Source: Ruminococcus sp.
Lineage (GTDB): Bacteria > Bacillota > Clostridia > Oscillospirales > Ruminococcaceae
DNA: 53,131 bases
NCBI GenBank assembly: GCA_031262835.1
Contig: JAISGY010000061.1
Location: forward strand, 1-53,131
Direction: 5' to 3'
Shown here piece after piece: positions 1 through 6,768 of this stretch. The position numbers and the translations under genes are program-made. How positions within the stretch are numbered: the first letter of the stretch is position 1; each line of letters begins with the position of its first letter. The notes under the pieces were generated by a model, which had not been told where the DNA came from, did not search any database, and saw only the letters and a list, made by a program, of their open reading frames with translations.

Positions 1-23
1 CTATCTTCCTGCTTGTTTTTCAT
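1..23 (-). CDS. 5' end of an unidentified gene running off the window
   Basis: Only the first seven codons are present, reading MKNKQED from an ATG at 23 down to base 1. The start is supported by GAGGG about 8 bases upstream and by a consensus promoter just beyond it (40-68). Nothing can be said about the product. A second in-frame ATG at 29 sits too close to the ribosome binding site to be preferred. Confidence 0.5.
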
Positions 24-39
24 ATCCATCACCCTCTTT

Positions 40-68
40 ATTATACCATACCTTTTATTCATTTTCAA
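40..68 (-). promoter_or_regulatory. sigma-A type promoter for the gene leaving the left edge
   Basis: On the minus strand a -35 TTGAAA (63-68) is followed by a 17-bp spacer and a -10 TATAAT (40-45). It points toward the truncated gene at 1-23. Confidence 0.6.
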
Positions 69-80
69 GTATTATTATAC

Positions 81-108
81 AAAAAAGCCCCTTCTTGGGG
101 GCTTTTTT
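81..108. terminator. bidirectional rho-independent terminator
   Basis: AAAAAAGCCCC (81-91), a short loop, and GGGGCTTTTTT (98-108) form an 11-bp hairpin with an A-tract on one side and a T-tract on the other. It follows the 3' end of the minus-strand GGDEF-EAL gene (stop at 160). Confidence 0.8.
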
Positions 109-159
109 GACGGACTGAGGGCACGCCATTCGGCGTGTCCTGTTTCCTGCTTTCGCAGT

Positions 160-2592
160 TTAATCAATCCTATGAATCTGCTCATACTGCGGAATAAACT
201 CAATAGCCTTGTCCTCCGCAAGCGGCTTAGAGAGCAGGTAGCCTTGAATATAGTCGCAGTGCATAGCCTTGAGTTTATCGTACTGGTCGCGGGATTCTAT
301 TCCTTCGGCGACGACAATTAAGCCCAAGGAGTGGACGAGGTCGATGGTTGAGGCGGTTATTGCGTGGGACTTTTCGGAGCTGTAACCTTCCATGAAGCTG
401 CTGTCGATTTTCAGGCACTTTACCGGGAGGTTTTTAAGGTACGCCATGGAGCTGTAGCCGGTTCCGAAGTCGTCGAGGGCGAGGGTTATGCCGGTGTTTA
501 TAACCTCTTCGAGGGTTTCGTTGCGGTTGTCGATAAAGTCAACTAAGTTTCCTTCCGTTATCTCAAGCTGGATATTGGCGGGGTTTATCCGCGAGATTGT
601 GAGGACGTTCCTTATATGTTCGATGTAGTCGCGCTGGCGGAGTTGGACGGGGGAGACGTTTACCGATATTACTATCTCGCGGTTGTACTCCTTATTAACG
701 CGCTGGATAAATCTGCACGCGTTTTCTAAAATCCACATCCCCATCTGGACAATTTCGCCCGACTCCTCGGCAACCTTGATAAAATCGGCGGGGGGGATAT
801 TGCCGAACTCTGCCGACTCCCAGCGAATTAAAGCCTCGAAGCCGTAGATTGCGCCGGTTTCCATTGAAATTATCGGTTGGTAGTTAAGATAAAGCTCGCG
901 GTTTGTGAGCGCGTGGGAGAGGACTTGGGCAATATATGCCTTCTTGGGTGCGTCGCCCTCTTCTTCGACAACGAACGCCGAGCAGTTTTTCCCGAGAGCC
1001 TTCGCATTACCGAGCGCGGAGGCGGCTTGACGCAGCATATCGTCCGCCGTAAGCCCGTTTTCGGGATAGAGCGCGATACCGCAGCTAAAGCGGAAATAAA
1101 TCTTGTCGTTTTGCACTCTGAAAGAGTCCTTGAAGGCATTGCGGAGCTTGTTAGAGAAGCTGTCGATATCGCTTCGCAGGTCATAGTCGTAGACGATAAT
1201 AAACTCGTCGCCCGAATAGCGGAACGCCTGTGACTCGGGGGTTACGGCATCACTTAACACCTTCGCGAAAACGGAAAGCGCGTCGTCCCCGAACTTATGC
1301 CCGTAGGTTTCGTTTAACCATTTGAAGTTGTCGAGGTCGAGGAATAGCACCGCGAAGGAGCTGTGGTTAGTCGAGCGGGTTGCGATATGTTCTTCGATAC
1401 ATTCGTAGAGTTTAACTCTGTTGAAGAGCCCTGTTGTCGGGTCGATAAACTGCAAGGTCTCGGCGGCGTTGGTCTTTTCGGCAAGCTCTTTCCCGAGCAT
1501 ATCGAGGTCTCTTGAGGCGTAACCTAATTCCCCGACTTTAACGGAGTTAATACGAGTTTTATAGTTGCCCATTGCGAATTCCGAAATCTCGTCGGTAATC
1601 GCGGACAGGAGAGAAAGCTTTTCGCGGATAATGCTGTTGACGATGATGAAGAAGAGGATCGCCATGAGGAAGAGGACGGTTGCCTCAAGCCCGAACATAG
1701 CGAGCGAGTTGCCGCTCACCGCCGCAACGTCGAATACTATTAAAACCGACCAGTTAGGTATTGTATAGGAATCGAAGTAGTAATAGATTTCGTTCCCGTC
1801 GGCGTCGAGGTATGAGTTAGAAAGCTGCGAGAGCCCTGTTGAGTGGGCGATAAAGTCGGAAATCGGGGGATTTTGCAGCGAATAACGCTTCGTAAACTCG
1901 CCGTTCGTTTCGGGGTAGTAGATGATGGTGTTGGCGTCCGAAATAATTATCGGGAAGCTCCCCTCGGAGGAGACGTAGTTGTTCATCATGTAGGTAATCT
2001 TGTTAATATCAATCTCAACGCCGAAATAACCGACAACATTCCCGTTTTGCGAAACGGGTTTTATTATCGAGAAAACCATTCCCGAGCCGTCGAAAACGCT
2101 TTCGTAAACATCGGTAACGGCGTAGCCGGCGGAACTGTCCCGCACGGAACTAAACCACGGCATCGTTCTCGCGTCATACATTGCGGGGGCGATAAACTGA
2201 CCGCTGCCGTTGACGAGGTTGCCTGTCCCGGCATCGAGAGCCCACGCGCTTTTTACGTCGGAGTCGAAGTTCCCGGCGGTGCTCATGAGGCGTTGTATGT
2301 CGATATAAGTCCCGGTGTTCATGACGTTTCCGCCGGTCTTACGAAGGGCAAGGAGAAAGTCAACAGCATCAAAACGCTCGGAAATCCGCGCAACAGAACC
2401 TTCCTTCTCTGTAAGATAATCGGAGATTACGCCCGTCGCAAGCGCGCCGATATCGTTAGTCCGAAGGGTGATATTGGACTTCGCAGAGAGAATCGAAAGC
2501 CCGTAGGCGAATGCGACAAATAAAAGGTAGAGAAGCGCGCAGGAGATGGCAAGCACTCTCGTACTCGAACGGATAACCCTTTTCTTTTTCAA
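160..2592 (-). CDS. membrane-bound GGDEF-EAL protein with dCache sensor (cyclic-di-GMP turnover)
   Basis: An 810-residue cyclic-di-GMP enzyme. A transmembrane segment (about residues 12-35) is followed by an extracytoplasmic dCache-like sensor, a second transmembrane segment (about 300-325), a GGDEF domain and an EAL domain. The diguanylate cyclase signature is YSGDEF, a tolerated variant of GGDEF. The product-inhibition RxxD site is absent, the aligned residues being TPES. The EAL half keeps EALIRW, NVSP, LEITE, DDFGTGYSS, LKID, AEGIES and QGY, so phosphodiesterase activity looks intact. Start: the open frame extends to an ATG at 2664, but TTG at 2592 has GGAGG six bases upstream and places the first helix close to the N-terminus. 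It is a single-gene unit ended by the hairpin at 81-108. The sensed ligand is unknown. Confidence 0.9.
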   Translation of the reverse strand: MKKKRVIRSSTRVLAISCALLYLLFVAFAYGLSILSAKSNITLRTNDIGALATGVISDYLTEKEGSVARISERFDAVDFLLALRKTGGNVMNTGTYIDIQRLMSTAGNFDSDVKSAWALDAGTGNLVNGSGQFIAPAMYDARTMPWFSSVRDSSAGYAVTDVYESVFDGSGMVFSIIKPVSQNGNVVGYFGVEIDINKITYMMNNYVSSEGSFPIIISDANTIIYYPETNGEFTKRYSLQNPPISDFIAHSTGLSQLSNSYLDADGNEIYYYFDSYTIPNWSVLIVFDVAAVSGNSLAMFGLEATVLFLMAILFFIIVNSIIREKLSLLSAITDEISEFAMGNYKTRINSVKVGELGYASRDLDMLGKELAEKTNAAETLQFIDPTTGLFNRVKLYECIEEHIATRSTNHSSFAVLFLDLDNFKWLNETYGHKFGDDALSVFAKVLSDAVTPESQAFRYSGDEFIIVYDYDLRSDIDSFSNKLRNAFKDSFRVQNDKIYFRFSCGIALYPENGLTADDMLRQAASALGNAKALGKNCSAFVVEEEGDAPKKAYIAQVLSHALTNRELYLNYQPIISMETGAIYGFEALIRWESAEFGNIPPADFIKVAEESGEIVQMGMWILENACRFIQRVNKEYNREIVISVNVSPVQLRQRDYIEHIRNVLTISRINPANIQLEITEGNLVDFIDNRNETLEEVINTGITLALDDFGTGYSSMAYLKNLPVKCLKIDSSFMEGYSSEKSHAITASTIDLVHSLGLIVVAEGIESRDQYDKLKAMHCDYIQGYLLSKPLAEDKAIEFIPQYEQIHRID

Positions 2593-2779
2593 AGAGAACC
2601 TCCGGAATTTATATATACCTGTCCTAATTTTATTCTGTATATATAGTATCACGTCTTCAAGCATATTTCATTGCTATTTTATGAACAAATTAAATATTGT
2701 CTACATCTACAAAATTAAGAGTTTAAAAATGTGCAATTTAGATAAAAGCAACAATACAAAATTTAACAACTCTATTCCC

Positions 2780-2808
2780 TTGACTTTTATATTGATTTAC
2801 GTTATAAT
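2780..2808 (+). promoter_or_regulatory. sigma-A type promoter of the Thr-linker lipoprotein gene
   Basis: -35 TTGACT (2780-2785), 17-bp spacer, -10 TATAAT (2803-2808). It lies 33 bases before the ATG at 2842. The rest of the 2593-2841 interval is A/T-rich and shows no gene. Confidence 0.75.
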
Positions 2809-2841
2809 TACAGTAATATTAATTTGAGGTTACAGCGATAT

Positions 2842-4191
2842 ATGCGAAAATTTTTTGCCGTTCTTGCGGCGGCGTTATTGCTTTGTTCCTGCACAAAAAT
2901 CGACTCGCCGGTGCTTATTTCGACGACGACAACGGTTACAACAACTGTTACAGAAACGATAACAACAGTTGAAGCAACGACAACCGCCCCGCCCGAAACA
3001 ACGACTGTTGAAACAACGACAACAACTGCCCCCGAAACAACAACGACGACAACTGTTACAACGACAACAACAGCCCCGCCGGAGACAACGACTACTCAAA
3101 CAACGACAACAACAATTGCACCAGTGACAACAGTTGCGGCAGTAACCGCCCCCGAGATATTCGAGACCTCTTATAACACCCTCAATTTCCCCGAACAGAA
3201 GGGCGTCTGGATTTCTTATCTTGAATACGACAGTATGCTTAAAAGCAAGACCAAAGAACAGTTTACGGCGAATGTTGACAAGGCTTTCGATAACATAGTT
3301 TCGATCGGCTTCAACACCGTTTACATACAGCTTCGCGCATTCGGCGACGCTTACTACGATTCCGAGCTTTTCCCTGCGGGCGACAGAAGCTCGAATTTTG
3401 ACCCGCTTCCGATAATGATAAAATCCGCCCACGACAGGGGTTTATCGGTTCACGGCTGGATTAACCCGATGAGGCTTTGTCTTGACACGCAGATGAAGGA
3501 TATACCTTCCGATATTGTTTACAAGAAATGGTACAATGAAAAAACGAACGACATTTTTAAGTTTGACGGAAGATGGTACCTAAACCCCGATTCGGACGCG
3601 GCGATTAACCTTATTGTGGGGGGGATTGCCGAGATTATGGGGAGTTACAGGGTCGACGGGATACAGATTGACGACTATTTTTACCCCGACAACGCCCCGA
3701 CCGACGCGAAGGTTGCGCGAATCAACAACCTTGTAAAAACCATCAACGACACCGTACATAAAGCGAACCCCGACGCTCTTTTCGGCATCTCGCCGCAGGG
3801 GAATATTGAAAACAACTATCCTTTGTCCGCCGATGTTACAGAGTGGTGCAAGGGAGGGTATTGCGATTACATTGTCCCGCAGGTTTATTTCGGGTTCGAT
3901 AACGGTTACTCGCCGTATTTAGAGATGATAGCGGAATGGTCTGAGATTTCGACCGATGTTAAGCTCATAATCGGGTTAGCCCCTTATAAAATCGGGCTTT
4001 ACGACACGTACGCTTCGCCCGGCGTTAACGAATGGATAGAGAGCTCCGATATGCTCGCAAGGCAGGTTGAAGCGGCGAAGCTTCTCGTCAATTACGGCGG
4101 CGTTGCGATGTTTAGGTATGATTCGCTCTTTAACCCCGCGGCTGACGTTGCGGAGCAGGTTTTTGTCGAGATTTCTAATTTGAAAAAGTGA
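2842..4191 (+). CDS. lipoprotein with Thr-rich linker and GHL10 (DUF187) glycosidase-like domain
   Basis: A 449-residue surface protein. The signal peptide ends in a lipobox-like LLCSC, so it is probably lipid-anchored. Residues about 28-110 are a low-complexity Thr/Glu/Pro linker with PPETTT and APETTT units, likely a cell-wall spacer. The remainder is a family 10-like glycosyl hydrolase domain (GHL10, DUF187), with KGVWISYLEYD at its first strand, a VHGWINPMR segment and a conserved GIQIDDYFYP motif carrying acidic candidates. Members of this family are linked to cell-wall glycan or polysaccharide cleavage, but the substrate is not known. Start: ATG 2842 with GAGG 12 bases upstream; an in-frame TTG at 2824 is less likely because that GAGG would lie inside the gene. 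Confidence 0.85.
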   Translation: MRKFFAVLAAALLLCSCTKIDSPVLISTTTTVTTTVTETITTVEATTTAPPETTTVETTTTTAPETTTTTTVTTTTTAPPETTTTQTTTTTIAPVTTVAAVTAPEIFETSYNTLNFPEQKGVWISYLEYDSMLKSKTKEQFTANVDKAFDNIVSIGFNTVYIQLRAFGDAYYDSELFPAGDRSSNFDPLPIMIKSAHDRGLSVHGWINPMRLCLDTQMKDIPSDIVYKKWYNEKTNDIFKFDGRWYLNPDSDAAINLIVGGIAEIMGSYRVDGIQIDDYFYPDNAPTDAKVARINNLVKTINDTVHKANPDALFGISPQGNIENNYPLSADVTEWCKGGYCDYIVPQVYFGFDNGYSPYLEMIAEWSEISTDVKLIIGLAPYKIGLYDTYASPGVNEWIESSDMLARQVEAAKLLVNYGGVAMFRYDSLFNPAADVAEQVFVEISNLKK

Positions 4192-4220
4192 TTGACAAAT
4201 TATAAACGGCGGTGTATAAT
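4192..4220 (+). promoter_or_regulatory. perfect-consensus sigma-A promoter of the Rpn gene
   Basis: TTGACA (4192-4197), 17-bp spacer, TATAAT (4215-4220). The -35 box begins on the base after the stop codon of the preceding gene. The expected transcription start (about 4227) falls inside the ribosome binding site AAGGGG (4224-4229), so the transcript would have almost no leader. Confidence 0.75.
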
Positions 4221-4237
4221 TAAAAGGGGTGACGTTA

Positions 4238-4972
4238 ATGATTGATATTCCGAAGATTTTACCGTTTAAGGACGACTACGTTTTCAAGGCACTGCTTACA
4301 AGATACGATTCGGGGATAATAAGGAACTCGATGATCTCCGCTTTTACGGGGCTTAAGATTGTTTCGTCGGAGGTTGTTGAAAACGAACCGGCGATAGACA
4401 GTTTCGCTTATGAAAAGCTTGTTCGTTTTGACGTAAACTGTGTTACGGACGACGGGACGCGGATAGAAATTGAGATGCAGGCACATTCTATGCCGAACGA
4501 CAACTCTGCCGATAAATTTATACACAGGTTTTGTTACAGGGATGGCGAGACACTGCTTTCGGATTATTGCAGTATAATTTACGTTGAACTGCCGAAAATA
4601 AAGAAGTCTCTTGAAAAGCCTTTTGATGAAATGACTGATGACGAGCGGTGGGCGGTTTTTGTTGAATATGTTGACGACAGCAAGTTTGAAGCGAAAGTCC
4701 GTGAGTTTGAAACCCGAAAGGAGTTTAGGGAAGCTATGGAAAATTTATCGAGAATCAGCAAAAGCGATCAAGACAGAGCGCGCTATAACTTAATTTTGAA
4801 GAATAAAATGGATAGGGCGACAGAAATTCATTTGGCTGAAAAAAAGGGCAAGGCGGAAGCTCTTATTGAAGTAGCAATGGATTTTCTCAGAAACGGATTT
4901 ACTCCGGCTGATGTAGCTAAAGGTGTGAAACTGCCGCTTGCCGACATAGAAGCGTTGCAAAAGAATCTATAA
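4238..4972 (+). CDS. Rpn family PD-(D/E)XK nuclease, internally deleted
   Basis: A 244-residue member of the Rpn (recombination-promoting nuclease, transposase_31-like) family. The start is ATG 4238, eight bases after AAGGGG. The nuclease core is recognisable: FKDDYVFKALL near the start, then FDV followed by IEIEMQ, which supplies the D and ExQ residues. Comparison with the broken copy at 19286-19863 shows that about 45 codons are missing here between NDNSA and DKFIHRF. The missing part is the stretch holding the LYYMGKLF helix, and the reading frame is preserved across the deletion. The C-terminal tail ends in LPLADIEALQ, typical of the family. The gene is probably nuclease-impaired but still encodes an uninterrupted protein. 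Confidence 0.8.
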   Translation: MIDIPKILPFKDDYVFKALLTRYDSGIIRNSMISAFTGLKIVSSEVVENEPAIDSFAYEKLVRFDVNCVTDDGTRIEIEMQAHSMPNDNSADKFIHRFCYRDGETLLSDYCSIIYVELPKIKKSLEKPFDEMTDDERWAVFVEYVDDSKFEAKVREFETRKEFREAMENLSRISKSDQDRARYNLILKNKMDRATEIHLAEKKGKAEALIEVAMDFLRNGFTPADVAKGVKLPLADIEALQKNL

Positions 4973-4985
4973 TTGCGTTCAAAAC

Positions 4986-5330
4986 TTTGAAGTCAGAGAG
5001 GAGTTTAAGAAAGCTATGGAATCTTTAACGGGAGTAACGGAGAGCGAACGCGACTGTAATACCTATTTATCACGTCTTAAATACGAGATGCTTAGGTCGG
5101 ACGAAATTCAAATGGCGAAAGAGAAAGCCTACGCGGAAACCTTTACAAAAGCCTACGCGGAATCCTTTGCAAAAGCCTACGCGGAATCCTTTGCAGAAGC
5201 CTATGCGGAATCCAAAGCGGAAACCCTTATCGAAATCGCAAAAAGAATGATTAAGCTCGGCTATGCACCGGAAATGATAGCAAAGGGTGTAGACCTCCCC
5301 CTATCCGAAATCGAATCCCTCCGAGACTAA
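4986..5330 (+). pseudogene. C-terminal fragment of an Rpn family nuclease gene
   Basis: Homology to the C-terminal third of Rpn proteins starts at 4986 (FEVREEFKKAMESL, matching FETRKEFREAMENL in the upstream gene) without any start codon. The ATG at 5016 is internal to the homology and could at most give a 104-residue peptide. The nuclease domain is absent. The middle carries four 8-residue repeats (see 5124-5219), and the end (LPLSEIESL) matches the tail of the preceding gene. This looks like the leftover of a second Rpn copy after deletion or recombination with the first. Confidence 0.75.
5124..5219 (+). repeat. 24-bp tandem repeat, four copies, in the Rpn fragment
   Basis: Four direct copies of a 24-bp unit occupy 5124-5147, 5148-5171, 5172-5195 and 5196-5219. 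They encode KAYAETFT, KAYAESFA, KAYAESFA and EAYAESKA. The two central copies are identical at DNA level, indicating recent slippage. The encoded stretch is an alanine-rich amphipathic helix. Confidence 0.9.
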
Positions 5331-5344
5331 GCAAAGAAGCAGCT

Positions 5345-5368
5345 AAAACCCTCTTTAACGAGGGTTTT
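5345..5368. terminator. rho-independent terminator between convergent units
   Basis: AAAACCCTC (5345-5353), loop TTTAAC, GAGGGTTTT (5360-5368). It lies between the Rpn fragment (plus) and the RiPP-like precursor gene (minus, stop at 5393). Confidence 0.75.
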
Positions 5369-5392
5369 AATCATTCAGGCAAAGCTGTAACT

Positions 5393-5701
5393 TCACTGCG
5401 CATTGCAAGTCCCGCCGATATCGGGAGCTCCCCTAAAGTGTAAACAGTTTGCGCAACAGTTCCAGATGTATGATTTCCCTTCTTTGAACCTCCCGCAGAT
5501 ATAGAAGAGAGGCGAGTTGATCCTCCCGCCGCCGCCGGTAACCGCGTCAAGGTCGTTGTCGGAAAGCCCGCTTTTTCGATATTCTATGTACCTCTCCGCC
5601 TCTTCAAACGAAACGTCAGCTCCTCTTGCTAAGCATATGGCAACTATTTCACGTGCGGTTTTTGCGTTTTGAATCTCTTCTAATACCTTTGTTTTTGCCA
5701 T
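5393..5701 (-). CDS. RiPP-like precursor with Nif11-type double-glycine leader and Cys-rich tail
   Basis: A 102-residue peptide. Residues 1-57 resemble a Nif11-like leader: a helical start, the REIVAICLARGADVSFEEAE segment, then LSDNDLDAVTGGGG, matching the LSDEELxxVxGG cleavage consensus. The following approximately 45-residue core has five cysteines (ICG, CC, NC, TCN) and aromatic residues. The start is well supported: AAGGAG seven bases before the ATG, and a good promoter at 5733-5761. No modification enzyme, peptidase-exporter or immunity gene is adjacent, so it is an orphan precursor in this window. It is similar in layout to the peptide at 51728-52021. Its role (bacteriocin, signal or other) cannot be told from sequence. 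Confidence 0.7.
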   Translation of the reverse strand: MAKTKVLEEIQNAKTAREIVAICLARGADVSFEEAERYIEYRKSGLSDNDLDAVTGGGGRINSPLFYICGRFKEGKSYIWNCCANCLHFRGAPDIGGTCNAQ

Positions 5702-5732
5702 ATATTTACTCCTTATATTTAAGTCTGTAATA

Positions 5733-5761
5733 AATATAGCACACTTTAGTCACAATGTCAA
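5733..5761 (-). promoter_or_regulatory. sigma-A type promoter of the RiPP-like precursor
   Basis: Minus-strand -35 TTGACA (5756-5761), 17-bp spacer, -10 TATATT (5733-5738), 31 bases before the ATG at 5701. The peptide therefore has its own transcription unit. Confidence 0.75.
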
Positions 5762-5780
5762 GCCTTTTTTTGAAAAAAAC

Positions 5781-5806
5781 GACAGCCCGATTATCCTCGG
5801 ACTGTC
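5781..5806 (-). terminator. terminator of the rubrerythrin gene
   Basis: GACAGcCCGA, loop, TCGGaCTGTC form a hairpin with one mismatch. On the minus strand it is followed by a T-run (about 5773-5779). It sits eight bases past the rubrerythrin stop. Confidence 0.7.
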
Positions 5807-5813
5807 TCTTTTG

Positions 5814-6422
5814 TTATTTCGCGTAAACTTCTTCCATGAAGTGATAATACTTAAACGGGACGAAATAACCTTGCGCGTGCTTGCATACGGGGCAGGACTT
5901 CGGCGCGACAGGTCCCTTGTGAATATGCCCGCAGTTAAGGCAGATCCACTCGGTGTCCTCCGTCCCCTTAAAGAGCTTTGACTTCTTAAGAAGCGTCGCG
6001 AAGCAGTCGAAGCGGTCGGCGTGAACCTGCTCAATCTTCGCAATACTCTCAAAGATATAAGCAATATCTTCAAACCCCTCTTTTTTCGCCGTCTTCGCGA
6101 AATTCACGTAAGCGTCCGTCGCCTCCTCCGTCTCGTTATGCACAGACGACTCAAGAAGCTTTATCGGATCGTCGTCAATATTAACCGGGTACGCTGCTTC
6201 CTTTATTTCAATATTGTCACCGTTCTCCGACTGCAAGAGGTTATAGAAAACCTCCGCGTGCTCCTTCTCTTGATTCGCTGTCAGCGTGAAAATATTATAG
6301 AGGAACCAGTACCCCGCTGTCTTGCACTTTGAAGCCGCAAAATCATATCTGTTCCTCGCCTGCGATTCCCCCGCAAACGCCCTCATCAAATTTACTCTCG
6401 TCTGTGATTTCTTAAAATCCAT
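5814..6422 (-). CDS. rbr: rubrerythrin
   Basis: A 202-residue non-haem iron protein of oxidative stress defence in anaerobes, which reduces hydrogen peroxide using electrons from rubredoxin-type donors. The N-terminal four-helix domain keeps the di-iron ligands in AFAGESQAR, EKEHAEV, ETEEATDAY and IEQVHADRF. The C-terminal rubredoxin domain has CLNCG and CPVC for the Fe(Cys)4 centre. A tail of about 20 residues follows the second CxxC, longer than in many rubrerythrins. The start ATG 6422 has GGAG seven bases upstream. Monocistronic, with its own terminator. Confidence 0.95.
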   Translation of the reverse strand: MDFKKSQTRVNLMRAFAGESQARNRYDFAASKCKTAGYWFLYNIFTLTANQEKEHAEVFYNLLQSENGDNIEIKEAAYPVNIDDDPIKLLESSVHNETEEATDAYVNFAKTAKKEGFEDIAYIFESIAKIEQVHADRFDCFATLLKKSKLFKGTEDTEWICLNCGHIHKGPVAPKSCPVCKHAQGYFVPFKYYHFMEEVYAK

Positions 6423-6472
6423 ATTAATTCTCCGTTCCGCCGCTTTTGCGGCACAAGAAATATTTATTTTTT

Positions 6473-6595
6473 ATTCCCCCCGCCGAGGGCGGGGGAAATA
6501 ACCGCCGCGTTACGTAGTATTTATTTTTTTGTTTCCCCCCGCCGGGGGCGGGGGGAAACAACCGCCGTGTTGATAGTAGTTATTTTTTCCCCCGC
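6473..6595. repeat. tandem G/C-palindrome repeat, two and a half units of about 59 bp
   Basis: Two palindromes, 6473-6499 and 6531-6559 (the latter GTTTCCCCCCGCC, GGG, then its exact complement), each followed by AACCGCCGYGTT and a T-rich run ending in TTATTTTTT. A third unit starts at about 6587 (TTCCCCCGC) and breaks off. The unit belongs to the same palindrome family as 28449-28481, 30206-30230 and 52058-52084. The interval 6423-6681 holds no gene. Confidence 0.85.
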
Positions 6596-6633
6596 TTTAG
6601 CCCTATATTATCCATTAATAACAATGTTATACA

Positions 6634-6643
6634 TTTACGTAAA
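6634..6643. promoter_or_regulatory. possible operator upstream of the transporter operon
   Basis: A perfect 10-bp palindrome TTTACGTAAA followed by CGATTAAG lies about 40 bp before the -35 box at 6682. LacI-family sugar regulators bind similar centre-CG palindromes. No regulator gene is in the window, so this is only a candidate. Confidence 0.3.
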
Positions 6644-6681
6644 CGATTAAGTTTTTTTTAGCACATTTTTATAAAAAAAGC

Positions 6682-6710
6682 TTGACATTCTGTCGATTTT
6701 TTGATATAAT
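6682..6710 (+). promoter_or_regulatory. perfect-consensus sigma-A promoter of the eight-gene transporter operon
   Basis: TTGACA (6682-6687), 17-bp spacer, TATAAT (6705-6710). The first gene starts at 6769. There is no other clear promoter before 18736, so the whole cluster is probably one transcript. Confidence 0.8.
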
Positions 6711-6768
6711 TTACGTTACAAACATAAACTTTATTGTCAAGCATTTCGGTGAAAGAGGGTATCTGAGG

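Noticed and set aside
2875-3432. Minus-strand frame encoding a Cys/Arg-rich 185-residue protein
   Set aside because: It is the complement of the ACA/ACG-rich threonine linker of the lipoprotein at 2842. The cysteines come only from that repeat, and there is no ribosome binding site.
6682-6768. 29-residue N-terminal extension of the solute-binding protein from ATG 6682
   Set aside because: It overlaps the -35/-10 promoter. TTG 6769 has the ribosome binding site and begins a clean signal peptide.
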